From an uncultured Prevotella sp. (GTDB taxonomy: Bacteria > Bacteroidota > Bacteroidia > Bacteroidales > Bacteroidaceae): a stretch of 64,000 bases of DNA. Position 1 is the stretch's first letter; each line of letters begins with the position of its first letter. Where the stretch lies: positions 62,001 to 126,000 of the forward strand of contig USHV01000001.1 of NCBI GenBank assembly GCA_900554695.1, read 5' to 3'. The translations under genes and the position numbers were made by a program. The notes under the pieces were generated by a model. It made no database searches, was not told the DNA's origin, and was given only the letters and a program-made list of their open reading frames with translations. This document shows positions 40,654 through 49,809 of this stretch, piece by piece.

Positions 40654-42393
40654 TTATTGTCTGAAGCGCACGTAGGCTTTTATAGTTCCGCACTCCGTTC
40701 CCTCGGCCTCGCCGTAAGGACGGATGACATATTCGCCCACCGACGCGGGTATGATGAACGTCTCGGCGTAGTGGACCACGAACGGCTCGAACGCATCCGA
40801 CGGGCTCTCCACCACCGCCTCTCTGCCCTCAACGAGGTTGAGCACCTGCACGCCTCCGTCGGTATTGTGGGTGACAGGGCCCGTGAACCAGTGGCGGCGG
40901 GTCTCTATGAACTCGTTCTCATGCAGTCCGGTGCGCTCCTCGCGCCATCCGTCGCCCTGCCCTAACGGCTCTATGTGGTTTACAAGATTGCGGCGCACGA
41001 AGTCGGTCTGCCGCTCCCACTGTATCACGTGCGACCCATGTCCGATGTTGATGGGCCGTGGCAGTCCGTCAAGACCGAGGCGTCCCCAGTCCCACAGCTT
41101 GAATGTGAAGATGCTTGGCGTGGCACTTATCTCCAGCACCATGGCCTCAGCGCCCGAGCAGTGGATGGTTCCGTTGGGTATGAGGAAGTGGTCGTGCTTC
41201 TTCGCCGGCCAGCGGTTGACATACTTCTCTGCGTCGAACGGCCGGCCCGTCTCCTGCGATTCGTTGAGCGCGGCTATCATCTCGTCGGGATCGACACCCG
41301 TCTTCAGACCGAGGAACACCGTCGCTCCCTCCTTCGCATCGAGCAGATAGTAGCTCTCGTCCTGCGTATAATATATTCCGAACGTGTCGCGTATGTATTG
41401 CGTTGTGGGATGAACCTGAAGGCTGAGGTTGCCTCCGCCCATGGTGTCGAGGAAGTCGAAGCGTATCGGGAAGTCCTGACCGAAGCGCGACTCAACGGGT
41501 CCGCCCAACAGGTCGCGGGTGTTGTGGAACACCAGATTGTTGGCAGGCATCTCGAAAAGTACGCCATTCACGTCGAAGTAGAGGCTGTTTTCCTCTGGCA
41601 CGCAGTCGAAACACCAACCGTAGTTCTGGCGTTCCGGGTCGAGCCCGCACACACGTTTCATCCACTGTCCGCCCCAAGGCGCAGGGTCGAAGAACGGTAC
41701 CACGCGGAACGGACGGTGCGCAGTCTTGTCCAGTCCCTCGCGCAGCAGACTGCCTCTTATCATCTTCGGCTCGCCCGCCGTGTGCGTATCCATCCAGTAG
41801 TCGGCCTTGCCGAGCAGCTGTTTTTTCAGTCTGTCGCATACTATCCAATCCACGAAATATCCGCGTTTGTACTGATATGATGCGCCCTCAGCCTTGTTCT
41901 CCACACCCAGACCGTTTATCTCGTGGCGGCGCGAGCGCAGTTGTATTTCCCATCGTGCCATATCTACATACACCGTGCGGTCGGCATCGGGTGCCACCAG
42001 AGCCGCTCCGTGACCGTAAACCACCGTGAATCCATCGGCAGCCTTCACCTTGCGGCGCGCCTCTTCGGTCTTTTCAGGGTCGAGAAAATCGGCATACGAG
42101 AAGTGCGCACGATAGCCGAACAGGCGGTCGTCAGTGACATACGGATATGTCATACGCTCTATTTCGGCCACCGGTTTGAACAGATCTGCCGTGTCAATCC
42201 AGCAGTCGGCATGGAGCGCTTCGAAGCCTTTGCGCAGCTCGTCATGATATACTCCCTGATAACATTCTATCACCATCGTACACCGTCCGGCGGGTACGCT
42301 TCTCCTCAGCTCGCGGCAGATGTCGTCCCATCCTTTCCACAACTCACCGTCAATCTTCGTTGCCGGCGACTTGTCATAATTGCTTTTATACAT
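40654..42393 (-). CDS. class I mannose-6-phosphate isomerase-like protein with N-terminal extension
   Basis: A 579-residue cytosolic protein. The C-terminal ~350 residues carry a type I phosphomannose isomerase fold: APWGGQWMKRV, then GGGNLSLQVHPTTQYI (metal-binding Gln/His), DESYYLLDAKEGATVFLGLK, and FLIPNGTIHCSGAEAMVLEIS (second metal histidine). The first ~200 residues (VIECYQGVYHDELRKGFEALH through DRLFGYRAHFSY) are an extra domain resembling P-loop kinase-like extensions seen in Bacteroidetes homologues, but with no Walker A visible. It is the first gene of the mannose operon and would convert mannose 6-phosphate to fructose 6-phosphate. Confidence 0.8.
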   Translation of the reverse strand: MYKSNYDKSPATKIDGELWKGWDDICRELRRSVPAGRCTMVIECYQGVYHDELRKGFEALHADCWIDTADLFKPVAEIERMTYPYVTDDRLFGYRAHFSYADFLDPEKTEEARRKVKAADGFTVVYGHGAALVAPDADRTVYVDMARWEIQLRSRRHEINGLGVENKAEGASYQYKRGYFVDWIVCDRLKKQLLGKADYWMDTHTAGEPKMIRGSLLREGLDKTAHRPFRVVPFFDPAPWGGQWMKRVCGLDPERQNYGWCFDCVPEENSLYFDVNGVLFEMPANNLVFHNTRDLLGGPVESRFGQDFPIRFDFLDTMGGGNLSLQVHPTTQYIRDTFGIYYTQDESYYLLDAKEGATVFLGLKTGVDPDEMIAALNESQETGRPFDAEKYVNRWPAKKHDHFLIPNGTIHCSGAEAMVLEISATPSIFTFKLWDWGRLGLDGLPRPINIGHGSHVIQWERQTDFVRRNLVNHIEPLGQGDGWREERTGLHENEFIETRRHWFTGPVTHNTDGGVQVLNLVEGREAVVESPSDAFEPFVVHYAETFIIPASVGEYVIRPYGEAEGTECGTIKAYVRFRQ

Positions 42394-42518
42394 AAGAAAT
42401 CATTGTTTGAACATGCTCCAGAACCGTTTCCGGCGCCTGGAAGATTGTCTGAAAGTAATAAGTCAGTGTGTCTTCATTGTATCAGACTGCGACCGTAAGC
42501 CGCAGCGAACACCAGTAG

Positions 42519-42526
42519 CAAAGTTA
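42519..42526 (-). promoter_or_regulatory. -7 box TAACTTTG upstream of the mannose operon
   Basis: On the minus strand TAACTTTG lies about 125 bp before the isomerase ATG. No -33 TTTG was found at 19-20 nt. Confidence 0.45.
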
Positions 42527-42617
42527 CGCAATTATTTTCTACATCACGTCTTTTTGACAAATGTATTTGCGTCCGCACCCGTTTTTTTGTCAGCAAAACG
42601 CCCGGATAAGCACTGGA

Positions 42618-42780
42618 ATAATATATATGCGTGCCCGAAAAACAGCAAAACATTGATATATAATATTATGACTACGGCACGAAATAAGATATATGCACGC
42701 CCGAAAAACAGCAAAACATTGATATATAATATCATGGCTACGGCACGAAATAAGATATATGTACACCCGAAAACCGACTC
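42618..42780. repeat. 66-bp tandem repeat, about 2.4 units
   Basis: CCCGAAAA recurs at 42634, 42700 and 42766, exactly 66 bp apart. The unit includes AGCAAAACATTGATATATAA and CGGCACGAAATAAGATATAT. The period is a multiple of 3 (and of 22), so it is open in several frames, but no start, signal or homology supports a gene. It lies between the mannose operon promoter and palindrome-array copy 4. Confidence 0.85.
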
Positions 42781-42873
42781 CCGACAAGTCGGAAAAACCT
42801 ATATGGCGACGCGCCGAAAGACACACGGGAACGTCGTATGAAAATGAATAAATATACAAAAATACAGACTCGA

Positions 42874-43296
42874 GAATGAATAAATATTCACCCGTAACTC
42901 GAAAATACGCCCGTTTTTCCGAGCAACCGCGTCTTCGGCCGCAAATTCGCGAGTTTTGAGAGGGTCGCGTATAGTATTGACAGTCAGCCACTTGCGTTTT
43001 ATTGCAGTCCGACCGCCTTCTTATCGTCCTGCGAAATGGCCCATTTCGGCCTCTGATATGGCCCATTTCAGCCCCCGATATGCCCAATATCGCACCGCGA
43101 AACGGGCCATTTCGCACACTGATAAAGCCCATTTCGCAAAACGCTCTCATTCTTTACCCCCATCAGTTAAATCACATCCGCCCCGAAACGGCCTGTTTCT
43201 TACATTCCCGCCACGCCTCCCTACCCACCTCATCCGTCTATTTTGAAAATTTATTCTGTCAAGATTTTTTACTTCGAGAATGTATAAATATACGGT
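42874..43296 (+). repeat. palindrome-array element, copy 4 (family A)
   Basis: Five 19-bp quasi-palindromes start at 43031, 43053, 43075, 43097 and 43119 (exact 22-bp register): GCGAAATGGCCCATTTCGG, CTGATATGGCCCATTTCAG, CCGATATGCCCAATATCGC, GCGAAACGGGCCATTTCGC and CTGATAAAGCCCATTTCGC. The left flank has AACTCGAAAATACGCCCG and CGCAAATTCGCGAGTTTTGAG; the right flank has TTATTCTGTCAAGATTTTTT and ATGTATAAATATACGG. It sits between divergent genes (isomerase and sufE). Confidence 0.88.
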
Positions 43297-43452
43297 TTTA
43301 CGGTCCATTCCGGGCTTTCCGGCGGTGTTTGACATCCGACCTCCAACACGCGCGGACGCCATACATCGGCCGCAACACAACAACGACGGCCTCCATAAGC
43401 CGCGGCAGGACAATTATTCGCGGCAACAGAACGGATATTGGAAAAAATTCAT

Positions 43453-43460
43453 TAAGTTTG
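43453..43460 (+). promoter_or_regulatory. -7 box TAAGTTTG upstream of sufE
   Basis: TAAGTTTG matches TAnnTTTG 39 bp before the sufE ATG. The nearest upstream TTG is only 12 nt away, so the match is partial. Confidence 0.4.
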
Positions 43461-43498
43461 CATCATAGTAACAAACAAACATAAACGTAAACAAGACA

Positions 43499-43930
43499 AT
43501 GACAATAAACGAAGCACAAGACGAGGTGATAGAGGAGTTTTCCGGATTCACCGACTGGATGGACAGGTATCAGATGCTCATCGACCTGGGCAACGACCTC
43601 GAGCCGCTGGACGAGCGTTACAAGACAGAACAGAACCTGATAGACGGCTGCCAGAGCCGTGTGTGGCTGCAGGCCGACTACGACGGCAACGTGATAACAT
43701 TCACTGCGGAGAGCGACGCGCTCATCGTGAAGGGCATCATAGCACTACTCATACAGGTGCTCAGCGGACACACGCCGAAGGAGATACTCGACGCCGACCT
43801 GTATTTCATCGACCGCATAGGTCTGAAAGAGCATCTGTCGCCCACGCGCTCCAACGGTCTGCTGGCCATGGTGAAGCAGATACGCATGTATGCGCTGGCG
43901 TTCAGCGAGAAGGACGGAGGCACAAAATAG
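43499..43930 (+). CDS. sufE: cysteine desulfurase sulfur acceptor SufE
   Basis: A 143-residue cytosolic SufE that takes persulfide sulfur from the cysteine desulfurase SufS for Fe-S cluster assembly. The acceptor cysteine is Cys51 in LIDGCQSRVWL, followed by the family ALIVKGIIALLIQVLSGHTPKEI and the C-terminal SPTRSNGLLAMVKQI. Complete length. No other suf gene is in the window. It is 66 bp upstream of a secreted glycosidase-like gene, perhaps by chance. Confidence 0.93.
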   Translation: MTINEAQDEVIEEFSGFTDWMDRYQMLIDLGNDLEPLDERYKTEQNLIDGCQSRVWLQADYDGNVITFTAESDALIVKGIIALLIQVLSGHTPKEILDADLYFIDRIGLKEHLSPTRSNGLLAMVKQIRMYALAFSEKDGGTK

Positions 43931-43996
43931 CCTCCGTATCTTGACCGAAACAACCTGACGAACATCAACTTAGCAAACCACCTAATAACAACGAGG

Positions 43997-46141
43997 ATGA
44001 GAAAAATTATCTTTACGCTGGCTGCCATAGCCATAGCTGTAAGCGCGCAGGCGCAGCAGAGACGCGAGAAAACGACGTTCCAGACGTCAGGACAATGGAA
44101 ACCCGTGACGGACATCAGAGCCGACGTGGTTATGGTTTACGGAACAGACGACCGGCCGGGCATGACCTTCAGGCAGAGAGTGCAGTCGTGGCGCGACAGA
44201 GGCTACACCACGCATTTCATGACAGGCATTGCCTGGGGCGGCTATCAGGACTACTTCACCGGCAAATGGGACGGTAAATGGCATCTGGACGAGGGACAGA
44301 AGACCATGCGTGGCGACACTATATGGCACGGACATCTCATTCCCTACATCGTGCCGACGATGAACTATCTGAAGTATTTCAAGGAACGGCACATCAAACC
44401 GGTGATAGACGCCGGCATAGACGCAATATTCCTCGAGGAACCTGAGTTCTGGGCGCGCAGCGGATACAGCGAGTCGTTCAAGCGCGAATGGAAAGATTAC
44501 TACGGATTCGACTGGCGGCCGCAGCACGAGTCGGCCGAGAACACGTATCTGTCGAACAAACTTAAATATCATCTTTACTACCGTGCGCTCGACGAGGCGT
44601 TCACCTACGCCAAGCAATACGGCCGAGAGAAGGGCATGGACGTGCGCTGCTATGTGCCCACCCACTCGCTGCTCAACTACTCGCAGTGGCAGATAGTGTC
44701 GCCCGAAGCGTCGCTTGCGTCGATGAACAGTTGCGACGGTTACATCGCACAGGTGTGGACCGGCACGTCGCGCGAGCCCAACTACTTCAACGGCAAGGCG
44801 CGCGAACGGGTGTTCGAGACGGCTTTCCTGGAGTACGGATGCATGGAGTCGATGACACGACCCACGGGCCGCAAAATGTTCTTCCTCACCGACCCGATAG
44901 AGGACCGCGCCAAGGACTGGCAGGACTATAAGCGCAACTATCAGGCCACATTCACCGCGCAGCTGCTCTATCCGCAGATTGCCGACTACGAGGTGATGCC
45001 CTGGCCCGACCGCATATACGAAGGACTCTACCGCGTGAGCGCCGACAGCAAGAAGAAGGCGCGCATCCCGCGCTTCTACTCTACGCAGATGCAGGTGATG
45101 ATAAACACGCTGAACAACATGCCTCTGTCCGACAACCGCGTGAGCGGATCGCAGGGCGTGAGCGTGCTCATGGCCAATTCGCTAATGTTCCAGCGCTCTC
45201 CGCAACCCGTGGAGGGTTACGACGACCCGCAGCTGAGCAACTTCTACGGCGAGGCTCTGCCGCTTCTCAAGCGCGGAATACCGGTATCAATCATGCACAT
45301 TGAGAACACAGGATATGCCGACACGTGGAAGAACACGAAGGTGCTGCTCATGTCTTACTCGAACATGAAGCCGCTCGACGCCGAATATCACAAGCACATC
45401 GCGCAGTGGGTGGCTGACGGCGGACAGCTGATATACAGCGGACGCGACGACGATCCGTACCAGAGCGTGCTGGAATGGTGGAACCAGAACGGCAACGAAT
45501 ACAAGACTCCGTCGGAGCATCTGTTCGAGTTGATGGGCATGCCGCGCGATGCTGCCGAGGGAACCTACGAATATGGCAAGGGCAAAGTGTATGTACTGCG
45601 CCACGATCCTAAGGAGTATGTGCTCAAGAAAGGCGGCGACGCCAAACTCATGGAGACCGTGCGCGAGGCATACGGCAAGCTCGACATAAAGAATTCGTTC
45701 TATCTCGAACGCGGATGCTACACTCTTGCGGCAGTCGTTGACGAGAGCGAGGCAGGCGATGAACCGCTCACTCTCAAAGGCAAGTTCATCGATCTGTTCG
45801 ACCCTGAGCTGCCCGTGCTGAGCGAGAAAACCGTAAATCCGGGCGAGCAGGCGTTCCTCTTCGACATCGCAAGAGTGAAAGACAAGAAACAGCCACAGGT
45901 GCTTGCCGCAGCGTCGCGCCAGTATGACGAGCAGCGTACAGCCGGAAGCTACTCGTTCGTGGCAAAGAGTCCGGCGCAGACATCCAACGTGATGCGCATC
46001 CTGCTGCCCGAAAAGCCGAAGAGCGTGAAGCTGGACGGAACGGCGACAGACGCATGGCAGTGGAACGAAAACGACCAGAACACGATGCTGCTGAAGTTCG
46101 AGAACGACCCGGACGGCGTGAAGGTGGACATCAAATGGTGA
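43997..46141 (+). CDS. secreted glycoside hydrolase-like protein, family unassigned
   Basis: A 714-residue protein with a clean signal peptide (RKIIFTLAAIAIAVSAQAQ). The N-terminal ~400 residues look like a clan GH-A TIM barrel. GIDAIFLEEPEFWARSGYS, near residue 140, ends a strand with paired acids, and RCYVPTHSLLNYSQW and DGYIAQVWTGTSREPNYF follow. Residues about 420-560 resemble the class I glutamine-amidotransferase-like trimerisation domain of GH42-type enzymes (TKVLLMSYSNMKPLDAEYHKHIAQWVADGGQLIYSG). A C-terminal beta-sandwich closes the protein. GH42-related families such as GH164 are possible; I cannot assign one with confidence, nor a substrate. Confidence 0.6.
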   Translation: MRKIIFTLAAIAIAVSAQAQQRREKTTFQTSGQWKPVTDIRADVVMVYGTDDRPGMTFRQRVQSWRDRGYTTHFMTGIAWGGYQDYFTGKWDGKWHLDEGQKTMRGDTIWHGHLIPYIVPTMNYLKYFKERHIKPVIDAGIDAIFLEEPEFWARSGYSESFKREWKDYYGFDWRPQHESAENTYLSNKLKYHLYYRALDEAFTYAKQYGREKGMDVRCYVPTHSLLNYSQWQIVSPEASLASMNSCDGYIAQVWTGTSREPNYFNGKARERVFETAFLEYGCMESMTRPTGRKMFFLTDPIEDRAKDWQDYKRNYQATFTAQLLYPQIADYEVMPWPDRIYEGLYRVSADSKKKARIPRFYSTQMQVMINTLNNMPLSDNRVSGSQGVSVLMANSLMFQRSPQPVEGYDDPQLSNFYGEALPLLKRGIPVSIMHIENTGYADTWKNTKVLLMSYSNMKPLDAEYHKHIAQWVADGGQLIYSGRDDDPYQSVLEWWNQNGNEYKTPSEHLFELMGMPRDAAEGTYEYGKGKVYVLRHDPKEYVLKKGGDAKLMETVREAYGKLDIKNSFYLERGCYTLAAVVDESEAGDEPLTLKGKFIDLFDPELPVLSEKTVNPGEQAFLFDIARVKDKKQPQVLAAASRQYDEQRTAGSYSFVAKSPAQTSNVMRILLPEKPKSVKLDGTATDAWQWNENDQNTMLLKFENDPDGVKVDIKW

Positions 46142-46195
46142 CAAACCAGACAGCATAAGGCAACATATAAAACCATATAAATATACATAACGCGA

Positions 46196-46224
46196 CGAAG
46201 CCGGCACCCTAAGCGCCGGCTTCG
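46196..46224 (+). terminator. GC-rich hairpin after the glycosidase-like gene
   Basis: Perfect 10-bp stem CGAAGCCGGC / GCCGGCTTCG with a 9-nt loop, between the glycosidase-like stop and the methyltransferase start. The following bases lack a T-tract, so termination may be weak. Confidence 0.5.
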
Positions 46225-46247
46225 CTGCCTGAAAACAACAACTGAAA

Positions 46248-46799
46248 ATGAGAAAACTCAGAACAATAGAGATGCAACGGCTCACGATAGATGAGTTCAA
46301 ACATTCGGAAAAACTGCCGCTCACGGTGGTGCTCGACGACGTACGCTCGCTCCACAACGTGGGAGCCGTGTTCCGTACGTGCGACGCCTTCCGTGTGGAA
46401 CGCGTATGTCTGTGCGGCATAACGGCCACACCGCCCAACGCGGAGATACACAAGACGGCGCTCGGAGGCGAGGACTCGGTGGACTGGACCTACTATCCCA
46501 CAGCCGTGGAAGCCGTGAAACGCCTGCACGACGAGGGCTATGTCATCGCGTCGGTGGAACAGGCCGAGGGCTCGACAATGCTCGACAGGCTTACTCTCGA
46601 CACGTCGCGCCGCTACGCAGTGGTGCTTGGCAACGAGGTGAAAGGCGTAAACCAGGAAGTCGTGGACCTCTCCGACATGTGCATAGAGATACCGCAGTTC
46701 GGCACGAAACACTCACTCAACGTGAGCGTGGCGGGCGGAATCATAGTGTGGGAATTTGCCAAAAGACTCATGTCAACGTCGATAGCGCGCGACAAATGA
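46248..46799 (+). CDS. TrmH/SpoU-family RNA 2'-O-methyltransferase
   Basis: A 183-residue SPOUT methyltransferase. The three conserved motifs are visible: VLDDVRSLHNVGAVFRTCDAF (motif 1, Asn and Arg), YAVVLGNEVKGVNQEVVDL (motif 2, SAM knot) and CIEIPQFGTKHSLNVSVAGGI (motif 3). It lacks the N-terminal extension of rRNA-specific RlmB, so it is probably a tRNA methyltransferase of the TrmH or TrmL type. Cytosolic. A strong terminator follows. Confidence 0.88.
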   Translation: MRKLRTIEMQRLTIDEFKHSEKLPLTVVLDDVRSLHNVGAVFRTCDAFRVERVCLCGITATPPNAEIHKTALGGEDSVDWTYYPTAVEAVKRLHDEGYVIASVEQAEGSTMLDRLTLDTSRRYAVVLGNEVKGVNQEVVDLSDMCIEIPQFGTKHSLNVSVAGGIIVWEFAKRLMSTSIARDK

Positions 46800-46831
46800 T
46801 GCTCCGCACTACAACAGACAACATCATACAA

Positions 46832-46865
46832 CTCCTCATAAGCAATGTCCTTATGAGGAGCTTTC
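46832..46865 (+). terminator. terminator of the TrmH-family gene
   Basis: Perfect 11-bp stem CTCCTCATAAG / CTTATGAGGAG with a 7-nt loop, then CTTTC. The remaining sequence to 47186 shows no gene. Confidence 0.8.
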
Positions 46866-47115
46866 ATATCTGTAATAAACGATTTCACGCAAGACAACGG
46901 CATGAAAAGCATAAAAATACGGCGACAAAACATATTCATCAACAACCCGGAACGAACATAGAGACACCGGATTATGCGTCCGCCGCCGGAAAATTGATGC
47001 CTCACACGCCGCCCTTACGCTCCATTCCACCATCTGACACGCCACGTTCCCGCCTCCGGAACTGACAAAACAAAAGAAAAACGCGCAAATATTCTACATT
47101 TAAAAATTAAATATA

Positions 47116-47123
47116 TACTTTTG
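47116..47123 (+). promoter_or_regulatory. -7 box TACTTTTG upstream of cstA
   Basis: TACTTTTG matches TAnnTTTG about 64 bp before the ATG; no -33 match was found. Confidence 0.35.
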
Positions 47124-47186
47124 TATGACAGATGTTCAAATCTGCCGCGGAATGCTCCGCACACTTAACTAAAAACAAACTTACCT

Positions 47187-48644
47187 ATGATAACTTTTCT
47201 TATCAGTGTTATAGCCCTGATTGTGGGCTATATGATTTACGGACGCGTGGTAGAGCGCGTGTTCGGTCCCGACAATCGTCCTACGCCTGCCGTGAGCAAG
47301 GCCGACGGCGTTGACTACATCGTCATGCCGGGATGGAAGACATTCATGATACAATTTCTCAACATCGCGGGCACCGGTCCGATATTCGGAGCCATCATGG
47401 GCGCGAAGTTCGGACCGTCTGCCTATCTGTGGATTGTCTTCGGTTGCATCTTCGCCGGAGCCGTGCACGACTATTTCAGCGGCATGCTATCCATGCGTCA
47501 CGGCGGCGCAGGCCTGCCCGAGCTTGTGGGCATCTATCTCGGCAAAAACACAAAGAAGGTGATGCTTGTGTTCTCGGTGTTCATGCTAATGATGGTTGGC
47601 ACGGTGTTCGTTTACAGTCCGGCGCTCATCCTCGGCGACATCTGCGGCGACTCGCTCACGTGGGTTTACGTCTGGTGCATCGTCATCTTCGCCTACTATT
47701 TCCTCGCAACGCTGCTGCCCATCGACAAGATCATCGGCAAGATATATCCCCTCTTCGCCGTCGCCATGCTCTTCATGGCTGTGGCACTCATGGTGGTACT
47801 GATAATTAAATGGCCGGCGCTGCCCGAACTTACCGACGGTCTCTCGAACATGAGTCCGGCATCCGGACCAATATTCCCGTGCCTGTTCATAACCATTGCG
47901 TGCGGAGCGGTGAGCGGATTCCACGCCACACAGAGCCCGCTCATGGCGCGTTGTGCCGGCAGCGAGAAGCAGGGACGCCCGCTGTTCTACGGAGCCATGA
48001 TAACCGAAGGCATAGTAGCACTGATATGGGCAACGGTCTCGATGTACTTCTTCTACGGAGGCGCGGCACAGGAACTGGGCAAGGCGCTCACGCTTCAGGC
48101 TCCCGAGGTGGTCACTTCGGTATCGTCGGGCTGGCTCGGACTGTTCGGAGGCGCACTGGCAATACTCGGTGTGGTGGCTGCCCCGATAACAAGCGGTGAC
48201 ACGGCACTGCGCAGCGCGCGCCTCATCATAGCCGAGGCGCTGGGCATTGAGCAGCACAGCGTGCGCCGACGCATGATCATCTGCATACCGCTGTTCACCG
48301 CAACGCTCGCCCTGTTGTGGTTCAACATAGCCGACGAGAACGGTTTCAACGTCATCTGGAGCTGGTTCGGATGGGCCAACCAGACGCTCGCCGTGTTCAC
48401 ACTGTGGACCATCACCGTGTATCTTGTGCGCAAGTCGAAACCTTACATCGTCGCGCTCATCCCGGCAATGTTCATGACCGCCGTGTGCACATCGTTTCTC
48501 ATGGTGTCAAAAAACGCCTTCGCACTGAACGCAGCAGAGGGATATGAGATTGGTGTTGCGGCATTCGTGCTCTCCGGAGTACTGTTCGCCGTATGGATGG
48601 CGCGCCGCAAGAAGACGCTGACAGACAAGAAAGAAAATGACTGA
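47187..48644 (+). CDS. cstA: carbon starvation protein CstA family transporter
   Basis: A 485-residue integral inner membrane protein with about 14 hydrophobic segments. Family hallmarks: ALIVGYMIYGRVVERVFGPD, VMPGWKTFMIQFLNIAGTGPIFGAI, CGAVSGFHATQSPL, and GDTALRSARLIIAEA. CstA-type proteins import peptides or pyruvate under carbon limitation. This is the short form typical of Bacteroidetes, compared with about 700 residues in E. coli. Single gene followed by a bidirectional hairpin. Confidence 0.9.
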   Translation: MITFLISVIALIVGYMIYGRVVERVFGPDNRPTPAVSKADGVDYIVMPGWKTFMIQFLNIAGTGPIFGAIMGAKFGPSAYLWIVFGCIFAGAVHDYFSGMLSMRHGGAGLPELVGIYLGKNTKKVMLVFSVFMLMMVGTVFVYSPALILGDICGDSLTWVYVWCIVIFAYYFLATLLPIDKIIGKIYPLFAVAMLFMAVALMVVLIIKWPALPELTDGLSNMSPASGPIFPCLFITIACGAVSGFHATQSPLMARCAGSEKQGRPLFYGAMITEGIVALIWATVSMYFFYGGAAQELGKALTLQAPEVVTSVSSGWLGLFGGALAILGVVAAPITSGDTALRSARLIIAEALGIEQHSVRRRMIICIPLFTATLALLWFNIADENGFNVIWSWFGWANQTLAVFTLWTITVYLVRKSKPYIVALIPAMFMTAVCTSFLMVSKNAFALNAAEGYEIGVAAFVLSGVLFAVWMARRKKTLTDKKEND

Positions 48645-48909
48645 CAATAAACCCTAACCGGTCATCAGACAGCATGTGTTTTATATGTTTCATGCATTCA
48701 TGCTTTCAGCCGTCTTTTTGTTTTCTATTGGCCTCTTTTCTTTGGATGTTTCTTGACATAGCCCGCTATGCCTGCAAAAAATCCAACGAAAATATGCTCA
48801 ATATAAAACAAAAATACTGACTGAATTCTAATGACCGATTAGGGTTAAAGGAAAGAACACCTGAAAGATAAAGACTACGGTGCCGGCCCCATTATCCGGC
48901 GCCACGACA

Positions 48910-48953
48910 AAAGCCCTGCCACGCTAAGATAACAGCATGGCAGAGCTTTCTAT
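48910..48953. terminator. bidirectional terminator between cstA and the CBM9-like gene
   Basis: Stem AAAGCCCTGCCA / TGGCAGAGCTTT with one mismatch and a 16-nt loop, with T-rich sequence on the right and A-rich on the left, between convergent genes. The gap 48645-49041 otherwise shows nothing. Confidence 0.75.
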
Positions 48954-49041
48954 TTTGTTCATCCACACGGCGTAAAGGCGCATCGGGCGATGCGGAAACG
49001 CCGCGGGGCAGTCTTATAAAGGAAATAAACGCGACGCACCG

Positions 49042-49692
49042 TCACATGAAACGCAGCGTGCCGAAGAACTCGGGGCAGTGGAAATCGGGGCGCGGCAGAC
49101 TGATGGCGTTCCACGACAGGAAGTGAGGACGGGGCAGAAGGTCGCCGCACTTGTAGAAGTTGGCGCGCATGGTGCGGCCGTCGAGCGGTGTGGCACCGTG
49201 CATGAAAAGTGCCGACACGGGCACTCTAAGCGCCACCTGCCACGTCTGTTGTCCGGCGCGGGTGTCGAAAGGAGCGCGTCCGAGCGACGCCCAGCGACCG
49301 ACACTGTCGAGCACCTGCCGCGGCGCATGGCTACGTCCGGCACGTCCCTTGCCGCCTCCTATGAGCAGCTGTCCGGCGCAGTTGCACTCCACATTGTAAT
49401 AAACGCCGTCGTCGGCGGGCGACACGAAGAACTCCACACACGAGTCTTCCCACACGCGGCCGTTGTCCTCAGGCGCAACAGCGCGCACGGCCTCCTCGCT
49501 CACCACGTAATGCAGCAGTATGGCGTCGCCCGTATGGGCCATGCGGAACGCCGCCGCGGGACGATAGGGCCAGTCGGGCCAGTTGAGCGAATCAATCTTC
49601 TGAAACTCCACTCCGGCCTCATCCATCAGCGCGGGAATGTCGGCAGCCGCCACGGCCGTGGCGTCGAGCCTTGTCACTGATAATTCTTTCAT
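49042..49692 (-). CDS. CBM9-like carbohydrate-binding domain protein
   Basis: A 216-residue protein made of one family 9-like carbohydrate-binding beta-sandwich. Motifs: FRMAHTGDAILLHYVVSEE, VWEDSCVEFFVSP (the DSCVEFF signature) and YYNVECNCAG, with FYKCGDLLPRPHFLSWN at the C-terminal side. No signal peptide is visible, so it may be cytosolic or use a non-classical route. Such stand-alone proteins are common in Bacteroidetes, with no defined function. High GC compared with the island at 52 kb. Confidence 0.75.
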   Translation of the reverse strand: MKELSVTRLDATAVAAADIPALMDEAGVEFQKIDSLNWPDWPYRPAAAFRMAHTGDAILLHYVVSEEAVRAVAPEDNGRVWEDSCVEFFVSPADDGVYYNVECNCAGQLLIGGGKGRAGRSHAPRQVLDSVGRWASLGRAPFDTRAGQQTWQVALRVPVSALFMHGATPLDGRTMRANFYKCGDLLPRPHFLSWNAISLPRPDFHCPEFFGTLRFM

Positions 49693-49809
49693 GTCTTTAT
49701 TGTCTTAAAATAGTTTTATTCTTGTTTTACGTTCATTCATCGCCTGCGCCGCGGACGCACTGCAAGACGTATCTTCCTGAGGACGGCATCACCACCCGTG
49801 GCGCGCGCG

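Noticed and set aside
42380..42841. ORF with a 22-residue internal repeat
   Set aside because: Produced by the 66-bp tandem DNA repeat, which stays in frame because 66 is divisible by 3; it begins inside the isomerase gene on the opposite strand and has no recognisable features.
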